In this document: positions 29,701 through 41,700 of the stretch, one piece after another
How the letters are laid out: each line of letters starts with the position of its first letter
Numbering within the stretch: the stretch's first letter is position 1
Origin: Symsagittifera roscoffensis
Lineage: Eukaryota > Xenacoelomorpha > Acoela > Convolutidae
DNA: 64,000 nt
Direction: 5' to 3'
NCBI RefSeq assembly: GCF_963678635.1
Contig: NC_087062.1
Location: forward strand, 75,324,349 to 75,388,348
The notes under the pieces: generated by a model
Told to the model about the DNA's origin: nothing
Database searches by the model: none
What the model saw: only the letters and a program-made list of their open reading frames with translations
Made by a program: the position numbers and the translations under genes

Positions 29701-32700
29701 TCTCACCCATACATGAAATAGCATACCGCGTAAATAATATACTCCAATTATTAGATATTTGCCAATCCACAATTCTTAACGAAGAACTATCCATAAATAA
29801 CATAATAAGCAATGAAAAGAGAAACACAGATTATTTCACAAAAACACCATATTTTAAACCAACATTCAATATAACAAATTACACAAAAGAACAACAACAA
29901 TTTTTAACGATGTTTAACTTCGAACACTCACAAATTACACAAATCGAATTTGACAAACTAGCAAAACAACTGTTAAAATATTCAACAGTATACGCAACAT
30001 CAAAATATGATGTTGGGAAAATCAGTTCATCACTACAACTCCCGTTAAAACCTGACGCAGTTTTCAAAAAACAAAGAGCTAGTAAAGTACCAATTCATTT
30101 ACATGTCAAAGTAAACAGATTACTTGATATTTTAGAACAATACAAAATTATCTCACCAGTAAATAAAGAAGAACAACCAAAAGGTAACACATTTATTAAC
30201 CGTGTTATCATCCTAGCAAAAGGAGAATCATTAAAAATAGTTTTAGACGCTAGATACTTCAATTCACTAATAGACGAATCGAAATGCAATTGGCCTATTG
30301 AACCAACACAAGTTATTTTAACAAAAATAAACGGAAAATACTTTACAACCGCAGATATGAATAGTGCATACAATCAAATACCACTAGATAAACAATCACG
30401 ACGTTTAACACAATTTGTTATTGGAAATCAACAATATGAATTCAACCGCCTATTCTATGGAATTTCCATAGGACCAGCAGCATTTTCAGCTTTTATGAGC
30501 AAAATTTTTAGACCACTAATACTCAAGAAAAACGCAATCACCTATTTAGACGATGTTTTTATGCAACCACAGACAAAAGAAGAAATGTTTACAGTTTTAG
30601 AACACTATCATAAAATACTTCAGAACGAAAATCTGAAGGCCGCCCCCGATAAATTACACTTCTTTTTAACACGAGTTAAATTTTTAGGACATAATATAGA
30701 AAGAAACACAATCACTCCATTAAAATCTTGCATTGATGCTATTCAAAAACTTCAACCACCAACAAACAAAAAGAAAATCCAAGAATTCCTTGGAATGTTA
30801 AATTTCTTAAGCAAGTACGTTTATAAAATGCAATTATATTTAAGACCGTTCTATAATATCCTCAGACAACAAAATAATTTTGAATGGACCACTGAACATC
30901 AAACACGATTTGAAGAAATTAAAAAACTTCTAACTGAACAAATTTCAAACACAATTCCAGATCCAAATCAACCATTCTATGCAATGTGCGATGCTTCAAA
31001 TTTTGGCATCGGCGCAGCATTACTACAATCACATAGTAGAACAAATAAAATGAACCTTATATCAGCAAGTTCCCGATTATTCACTCAAGCAGAGCTACGA
31101 CTCTCAACTCTAATGAGAGAATGTACAGCTATAATTTATACACTTACAGAATATGAATTTCTGATACTTGGATCAAAACATCCAACAGTTCTATTCACAG
31201 ATCATAAACCAATCATTTTTCTCTTTACACAAAAGTCAAATCCCAATCACCGAGTTTATAGATTTCAATTAATTCTAATGAAATTTCCAAACTTACATAT
31301 AGTTTGGACAGCAGGAAAGAATCTTGCATTACCAGATACATTAAGTCGAAATACACCACCTGAATTACTTACACGAAAAACTACAGTTGAAATACCCAAA
31401 AATATAAAATTTTACCTTGCAAAAGACGAAACATCACCCCGACTAGAATGCAAATATGCAGTAAAAACTGACATTGAACAATCACAAATAAATAACCTAC
31501 AACATTTCCCACTTTACTTAGATTGCCAAAATACGAAGTTGATCTACTAGGAACATCAACTTTCAAACCAATTCCATAGTCACAATGGATAAAAAATAAC
31601 ACCCAACAAAAACGAATAAAACACCACTCGCATAAAAAAGACCTTTTTCCTTTAATTGAAAAACAAAATTTAACTGATAAAATAAATTTATCAGGACCAC
31701 AAACAAATGATTCAAACTACATAATAAATCAAGTCTTTGACCTCCATGACCCACTTGACACAATTCCCCTATCTAAATTAGAAATTGAAAATATTTTTCT
31801 CCCTCCAACAGATAAAATTAGAATTGAAATCTTGAAACAATATCAAAACCATGACCCAGTAATTAGACAACTAAAATCATGGCACAAATACAAAACTAAG
31901 CCCGTAAAGGCAGATACCACAATTTTAGGAAATAAAACACTCCTCCGATATTTCCGAAAATTTAATAATACAACAATTAATGAAAACACAGACCTTCTAG
32001 AATATCAATTAAATAATTCTACAGTTCCCTGTCTCCCTTTAAGTATGATTCTAATAGCTTTTAACATTTCACATACACAAAACACTAAAGGACACTCTGG
32101 ATCAGAGAAAACATATTCAAATTTTACACAAAAGTTTTGTTTCCCAAATGCACCAACTTGGATAAAAGTACTATGCAATGATTGTATAGTATGTCAGCTA
32201 AAAAAACCTTTTCCAAATCAAAAACAAATAGCACATAAACAAGATTTTAAAGGACAAAGTTTACATTTTAACCATCGTATTTCATTCGATACAAAAGGAC
32301 CAATTTCACCATCCTCTGAAGGAAACTCCTACATTATGGTAATTGTTGATGCATTTACACATTATGTAGCACACAACCCAGTACCAAATTGTAACGCTTG
32401 TTATGCTTACACAACACTTTATGAACACTGGATAGCTAAATTCGGATTACCCGAAAGCTTAGTTACAGACAACGGTACAGAATTCATAAATAATGAAATC
32501 ATCACACTATGTCACTTATATAACATCAAACACAAACCGCGTACATCTCATGCACCTCGGACAAACGGTTTAGTCGAAGGTATGAACCGTTCACTACAAG
32601 AATATCTTAGATGTATCATAAACGGAAATGATACAAGATACACAGAATGGTCAGCAAATGTAAAATTGTTTCCTTTAGCATATAATTCACAAATTACGAC

Positions 32701-35700
32701 AACTCTAGGAATGTCACCATACGAAATGGTTCTTAATCAAAAGCCACGTAAACCAATTATGTTTACAGCAAACTCTCATAAAAATGCACAAGGTCATTGC
32801 CAACCAAATAAAGACTCAGTTTGTTATAACCTACCTTTACACACGCATGATGAAGATCATTTTCATCACCCACAAATCCTTAAATTAGCCTCCGGTACAT
32901 ACACCGAATGGATTTTAAATAGAGATAAAAAATACAATGAAATTTACCAAAGAATAACAAAAAATTGTTACAAAGGCAAAACATTAATGAACAAATAAAT
33001 TCACGCTTTACACCAGCCTCCGATTTAAAAATTGGAACATTTGTTTTAATACCCAATTTTAACACTCACAAAGGAATTTCTAAAAAATTACAACCCCTTC
33101 GCAAAGGACCATACCAAATAATTGCCAAACCCACTGATGTCACATATAAAATCACCGACTCAGACAAAAAAGAAATTGTTCAACATCGAAACAACCTATT
33201 ACCTTATTACCCAAAAGAATACGCACTACGCGAACTAACTCAATTATATTCGTTCACAGGTTTAAAAGTTATTCAAAATAACCCACACACGGAGAATAAA
33301 ACAAAGGAACAATATGGCATTCATCTCGAGAACCAAAATAAAAAATCGAGTATAACGAAAAACAATACAAAAAAGCTAGATCAAAAAATACCTCAAAAAG
33401 AAAGGAAAAATAAAAAAATGATAGAAAAAATTATACCACAAGAACAAGTCGAGAAATCAGAACATAGAGAGTCATCACGACTTAGAAATCAACCACGTAA
33501 AAACTACAAAACATTCATCCCACAATCTAAAATATTAAAGAAAGTTGAATTTCAAAAACAGCTTTAATTTTAAAATTAATAATCTTTGCACCTCTGAATC
33601 ATTTTGAACTTTCATTTTTCAAAATAACATGCTGACAAACACGCAACAATTCTAGTTCAAAATTAGCTAATAGGATTCATTCAATCCGTCACCTTCTATA
33701 ACTATAACACAAACCAATTAGACGAAAGATATTAAACTCCAGGCATATCTATAACTATAACTTTACAACCTCCAGGTCAAAAATAAGCAAACCACTCAAA
33801 CTTGACAACTAAAATAAATACCACCATAATATAATAACCCTCCCTTATCTAAAACGCAAAGATCAACAATATTTTCCCAACTTAGACCTCAAAAACCCCC
33901 AACCAAAAATGATAAATTAGCCTAAAGTAAAAATACGACCATATTAATTTAGCCTAAAGTACAAAAATCTCAAAAATACCCCAGATCACCTGACAAATAA
34001 AAATAAAGCAAAAAAGACCTCTCGATCACCATAAAATTCGCCCCCAACAATTGTTCACAAAACTCAACCCACTTGTCAAAAAATCAATAAATAATTCGAC
34101 CACACTTGAAAATCGCCCCAAACAACAAAAAATATTCGACCAAGAAGCCATTTCTTAAATGCTCTTCTCTCGATCAGTCAATACAATTTTTAACATTTTC
34201 ATAAACTTTTTAACACTACTTAAACTTTTATTCATATTTCTCTTTGATACTTTTGAAGCTTTTATAATAATTTTAATCATTTTTTGCAATATTTTTTTAA
34301 TTTTCTACTCTGTATTTGAAATATATCTCCAACTTTTCCAAATCATTGACAATATTCACAGGTACGATAACCCAAAGTTTATTTAAATGATACGAACCAT
34401 TTTTAGTAGAACAGATATTTTTTTACTATTTGTAATTTTCTATAACATTTTTATCATTCCTAATATTGACAATATGCAAATGTAAAAAAAGGCAATCATA
34501 ACATTCGCCTTAGCAACAATCCTTTTAATTCTTTTCCTTGAAGAATACTACAATAAACATAAACTTTTTCACTAAGAAAAATCAATCAGACAACCTTCAA
34601 AAATTGCTAACCAACAATCACACAGTCAGTCTTCACCGACATCATCCCAAGAAAACCCGACAATACCTACAACTACCCAAAACCCCCAAACATCCACACG
34701 AATTTCTTTCCAAGATAACCCATACACTTTTGAATAACGACACGCTCGCTTATCTGAACCATTAGAACCAGTTCAGCGACAGGTACCCCTAAGTGAACCA
34801 ACATATAACTTGTACCCAACATTACCACAAGAATTAAGTAGAATCAGAAATATTAGTCAAAACCAAAATACAGTTGAAATAAATAGACAAATTATACATC
34901 CACGACGAAATAGAAATTTTCAAACCCCCCGAGTTCATTTTCATATACCCCAATCCCCATCACCAAGTACTCCAGAAAACCCAATTAGCATACTACCGGA
35001 AAACCCTACACTTCTTTCACAACGTAGCACCTCAAGTATACCCTCAGATTACTTAGGTTCAACACCAACATCTGAACAAATACGTGACAATCTCTTTAAC
35101 CCCCCCAACCAAACATCACGACTACCATATTGGACAACACACTCATTCACACAAGGTGAACCAAATTTAATAAATGACCCAATAGATATTTCTACGGATA
35201 CAACAACATCATCATCACTACCAGAAACATTATCACTACCGTCAACACCATCAATAAGCCAGATTTCACCGACGCCTTTCCCCCTAAATTTTCCAAATAA
35301 CCTCGACGCTAGATATCGAGAACAATCATCAACAAATATCCCTTTAAGATTAGATTGGAACACGTTCACAGCACCCCCGCCGTTATTTGGATAACATCCA
35401 GAAAGTAACCGACTCCAAAATTGGGCACTCCATAGACTACAATATAGACAAGACATCCACGAAGACATTCGTGACCATAACATCCAAATACTCCAACAAA
35501 ATAGTCTTTAATTAAAATTTGAAATCACGGTTAAACTCAACAACATTGCTCAGCATCCTTACCCCTTAAACCCACCCAATATAACAGCTCAATCGCTACC
35601 ACCACCATTTATAACAACTGAAGTAATATATAAATACGACAGACATACCAAAAAGACAATTGGTTATATCACATTTTATAACCCATACTCAGGATTATCA

Positions 35701-38700
35701 TACACATGTATATTCTAAAAATATTGATTTTTCAACAAATCCTTTTTCTAACATTTTCCGATCAGAACACAAATCCTTCTCCCCGCACAGGACCCCAAGA
35801 CTTATTAGTAACACACTACGATTGTGAAGAAAATGAACAAAAAACACTACACAAATATGCAATAAATCAAGTATCACAATACGAAACGGAACCACAAGCT
35901 ATAGAAACTACATATGTAATAGCGATATTGTATTCAAAAACCCGAGCAACAACAGTCGCAAGATATAAATTTACAGCAACATTTTTCGAAAAGAAAGTAC
36001 ACTGTTCACAAGTTTCAAACGGAAATAAAAACCGACTTGACCACGAATCATTCTACCAAAGTAATATAGAACGACTTCTACATCTAAATCCCGATGATTG
36101 TAAAAACGAGCTACTCAGATTAAATATCATAAGAAAAAAAAACACCGACAGAAAACTAGTATATTTTCAAGTCTTTGCCGATTCTGTACATCAAGCAGAA
36201 TTTGAAAGATATCAAGGACATATAAAACTAGATGAAAAATACAACGGCGCACACGGAAGATTAACTTATGACATACACGATAAGCACTGGATACCACACA
36301 TTGGTATAAATAATCCATCAAACTGCAAAGCAGACACAAAAAATAAAGGATATCAAGAAATAATGTTTTTCGATTGGAAAATACAACTCGAAAAAATACA
36401 ACTCACACGAGATTTATCCGACAACACAATGATCTATCAAGGAATTAGATTACCTTGTAAAAACGATCAAGGTTATTGTGATCCTACAACACGGACACAA
36501 GCAACAATTGTTTGGTTTCCCGAAGATACATGCACAACATTTCAAGTAGCAAAAATACACGCTCGAATGATAAAATTTCACGAAAAATGTTTTATACAAT
36601 CAATTCCATATGAACAAGTCCATCCATCACGAAAACAAAGTACTGATTTTCGAAATCTCCATAATATATAAAATCAATTAACACGTTTGCAAATATATCA
36701 AGAAACAGAAATCGCATGCAAATACAGAAACCCACTTCACAAAACACAATATTCTGAAATATTAGTTGAATACGACATGACCACTGGAAAAATAAAAATT
36801 GACCCTTATGCCACAGGTCAACCTCTACACGAAGGAACATCATATATACCAGTTAACTTTCAAAAAAGTAATGGTCAATCTGGTGGAAAACTAAAGCCAC
36901 ATGACACTAGAAGCACACGTTTACAAGAACTATCACTAATGAATAACACTTATTTTGGTAATATCCACTATGATATCCACTTAGATATGAAGTTAGACTA
37001 CACGATTAGTCGAATTTTTCAAGAAATGTCAGTCTCCGAATTAGAAACACTTCACCAACTATGCGAATTAGAAAGGACACAAATCCTAGAATCACTCGCA
37101 CTAGCAGTGTTAAAAATACCCTACGCAGGAGATTTATTATCAGGAAATAGATCAAATTTTCTAGACTACGAAGGAAACATTTTATGGTTTTATACTTATA
37201 CCAAAAAAGTATCACCACTATATGTTTTTGAAGATAAACGCTGCTATAAAAGAATCCCTATCTTTTATAAAAATAAGGTACATTTTGTTGACACACTTTC
37301 AAGACGAACATATTTTTGGGATACCGCAGTCCCATGTGGATCAGAAAATAGCCACATTGTAGTACAATTGAACCCTGATGAAGATAAATATTATCTTCTT
37401 ACTCCATACCCCACGTTAATGCAATCACTCAAAAAATTTTCACCCGAAAGCATCAGAGCTATTGCTCCTAATCCAAATATTGATTTACAATCAATTGGAA
37501 TATATTCAAAATCAGATATCCAACACCACATTAGAACACAACAATTCCAAGAATTATTAACACAAATGGACACTATACAAAGACAATCAATTGACCAAAA
37601 TTTACGCAAACTTGCCAAAACCGCAGGATTTGCAGATATTTATACACAAGATTATAGCGGATATTTTAAAGACATTAAAGACATATATCTAAACGGTGAA
37701 AAATACAGACCACAAGATATTTCACCAATAAATATTTATAGCTTTGTTACACTAAAAAATGAAATTCTCGATTTTCTAGGATGGCCCTATTACATCTTAG
37801 AAAAATTAACTATCCTATACGCAATGTTTAACTTTAAAGGATTTCTTTTTTCACTTTTAAAAGGAATCTATAACACATGCGCTATACACACACAAGTAAA
37901 TAGACAAGCAAGTGTAGCACGCATACTATTTGCAGGATTTTTTGGAATTTTTTCATCATCAATTAACAAAATTCTTCTAGACGCACAAATAAAAGAATAT
38001 AATACAAAAATAGCGACAAGACAGAACACATACGACGAAGAACATAATAACATAGAAGTAACACCTACCGCACCATAGTTGCCACCCCTACCACATAACC
38101 ATCCACTATCCTTAGTCCCACGTAATTTCCGAAACCTAGCAATAACACATAACCCAAATTTTAGAAAAAACATATCGAAAGTCCCATACAACATATTATG
38201 ACACATCATTCACAAGATGATAATACATATGAACAAATTATAGAACAACCCCATACCACCGCTTTTCAGTCTCAAAATAATCATTTTTTAGCCCACGATG
38301 AGCCGACAACTTGGATCCCTACACTGCTCAAATTCCCATCCAACCAACCTCCACACTCCAATCCCAATAATCCCACTTTTTGCTTTCCCGCCACCCGATT
38401 TTCCAACTATTAATATATCATCAAGCATGAATTCGGATACTAAATCAGATATTTCAGTTTTATACTCCATTTCACAACTTAATAACCCTAATATAGAAAC
38501 CCCTGACGAATTTGCAGACTCCGAACCATCTCCATCCAATAATTTTCAAACCAACTCCTCAGTTTTTTCAAAACCCCCTTTTCAACCGATCCCACCAAAT
38601 AACCCACTCCCATCCGTTTCTACTCCTTCTTATGCTTCACAAGTAACCCCAACCTATTCTCCATTTCATTCCGACCGATCATCTAATAATTCTCCAGATA

Positions 38701-41700
38701 CCCCCCAAATCTCCCAGGAACTCGATAATTTTATCACCCTACAACAACAGCTAATACACCCTAACATCCTCACTATAAATCAATTTTCATCCACAATAGA
38801 ATCCTCAAACCCACCTACTCCTACACCCTCTTCAGCTTACACTGCATCATTAGCACAATCATCCACATCCACCGAATCATCAAATAGCACTCACCGAGCT
38901 TATCGCACTTTTAAAAGAAAATTCCCGAACCATCCATTCCCGACCAAACCAGGAACAGCCTGCGAATATATTAATCATCCACACCACACCAACACGAAAG
39001 ATTTTCTAGCAATCACCTTACCCTCATTCCCACAATATACTTTAAGCACACCTAACGACACTAACGACACACGTAGTTTTGTAGATGAACATGTTTTAAT
39101 GCCAACACTTCATTGGACAGCATATTACCATTTTACTAATCCCCTTTACCTGCCACTATCTAGTACTCATAACGATATAGAAAAGAATAAAGATATGCTA
39201 TATAGACTCATCGCAACACTAACACCTAGACAATTTACTTATATAGGATATAAAAAATCACTAAAAACATTCACTACATCCCGAGCTAACGAATTTACAA
39301 TAGAATATTACGACCATAATATCATCCGAACTAATCACGACCAATTTCTAGATGACGACCGCTTCGCTAACCCACAACTAACAGAAAAATTCTTCATCAA
39401 AACGTCATATATATTCACACTTAATATTTTTGATAGAAAATATGATCACATCATTTCTGAAGCACTAACTGATATTCAAGCTTACGAAAGTTTTAAAGAA
39501 AAATTTCAGTTGTTTTCACTCACCTTTCACTTCCTTGCACCACATGAACGCGATTTGCACTGTTCACACGACATTATGTTACGCACTAAACAGACTCATA
39601 CATATACATACTATCGCTTTATACAAAATCATTTTGATTTTCATACTCCATCAAGACAACCACACCATCGTTTTCAGTTTCTTAACTCGAAGTACACTTC
39701 ACCGTTTTTTCTTAATTTCATCTATTGCATCAAGGATACTAACCTCCACGGCATCCTCCGCAATTATGACCCAGTAACACAAATGTATATATTTTGTCCC
39801 ATCACGAAGACCTTTAATGCCAAAGAATCCAGACCCTTCCTTATCCCACATGAATTTATCCAACCTATAGAAATCCCAATATTAGAATTTATTCACAATA
39901 CTAAATATAATCACAAAATATATAACCTCATTCAAAACACACCTTATGAGTTTGCAGTAGGCACCGAAGAACTAAAAACCATTTAAGCACTTCAATTGCC
40001 TCGGCCACTGCTCCAAACTCAAAACATCATTCGCATACTAGAAAAACTACAAACAAATTCAGACATAATACACGACATCTTTCCCCACGGCTTTTTCCCA
40101 GACGATTAACAGGTAAGTAAAATTTAAAAATATTTTTAACTAAAAAAATTAAAAAATAGTACTAACCATTCTTTACTCATGTTTCTTTTACATTTTTAGT
40201 CTTCATACCACGATCATCTGCAAAAAACAGAAAAAAAAAATAAAAAATAAACTTGTTAAAATTCTTCTAAACTTCATTAATATTTTACACAAGATAATCT
40301 GATAAAATTCATACTAAATGTAGTCAATTAATTTATAAATTATTCCCCCATAAAGCAATAAATTTAATTATGATGAAAATTTATAACTTTAAATTTCCCC
40401 CAAAACTAGCAGTAAAATTGAAATTCTATGTAATAAATTGATAAAATGAAAATGCAGTACTAACCTTTTGATATTTTCATTCACTCGCACAGGAATTCTA
40501 TCCAAACTCGCACAGCTCGCCCACGAAGAATTGTTTAAATAATGATTTTAAGTTTCAAGTTTTCACACTCAACAACTCTACCACACGATAACAAGTTTCA
40601 AACTTTCCTTTAATCCGGTTGGAAAGGAATTATATACTAAACCAAACTAACCAACGCAGCTTACTAAACACCACAAATCATAAAATAACAGCATGACTAA
40701 GAAAAGAAAACCAACGGTACCCAAACCGGATTAACCCTGTTTAAAACTGGATAATTTATTCTTTTGAAGACTATTATAAAGTCTAAGAAAAGAAATAATA
40801 AAACACAAAAAAGTCGAAAGACAAACCCATAACAAAAACAATTTGATTTTTGAAAAAAGGACCACAACCAAAGAAACATAAGAAAGACCAACATATACCC
40901 AACATAAAACGTTATCACATAACAGGACCTCTCAGAGAAACCGCACGAAACCATACTCCCACTCCTGGCCTAACCCACCAGAGAGGACGTCCTGAGCATG
41001 CTCTATAGCCGGCCTAACCCACCGCGCTACATCCACGCTTTGTGACCACACTTCTATTTTTAATAAGAGGTACTCAAGGGTGAGTAACTCTTCAAAATAA
41101 CCGAACTAAAACAAAATGCTTTTGTGAAAACAACTAACTAAATTCATGATTAAAAAACCAAACTAATAAAAATTTTATAAAATGTAAATCATAGCTTGCA
41201 GTATATAGATCAACACACAACAACAAAGACGAACATCCAGAGACAAAATGATCCCGTTACACTCGAACAAGAATGGCTAACCACAACCGATATGCCGTCC
41301 ACAATCACAACTCAAAGGATTTAGAGTACGACTTGACTTCGCAGAAAAGGACTTCATTGAACTAGACCAATGACCCCCTCGATGTTCAAGTATACGTACA
41401 GATCCGAGTTACAAGGCATCCCTTCCACACACAATCTCCACGCCATTCCCAGACGAGGTTGAACACAAAACAAGTTCTCTACATAATACAGAAAAACCCG
41501 TCATAGCAAACCATTTTGAAATCAGATTGATTTCATTGGGAAACACAGTCGTTGTCACAAGACGACACAACGATTGATGTCCCTAACTCCAGCGTCCTGG
41601 AACTTCTCTAACAAGAGGAACCGGACAAGAATACGATGTTCGCCAAATACCAACGTTCATCATCCATCCTTTGAATTGCAGAAAGATAATTCTAAAAAAC

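Noticed and set aside
25462-39986. TAA as a sense codon (alternative genetic code)
   Set aside because: Host exons (CRIP, LRP) use stops normally, other stop types also occur in the element, and frameshifts accompany them. Decay or sequencing error is simpler.
40697-40954. 85-codon minus-strand frame in the retrotransposon 3' region
   Set aside because: It is antisense to a non-coding region, rich in Phe/Val from AT-rich sequence, without ATG context or domain.
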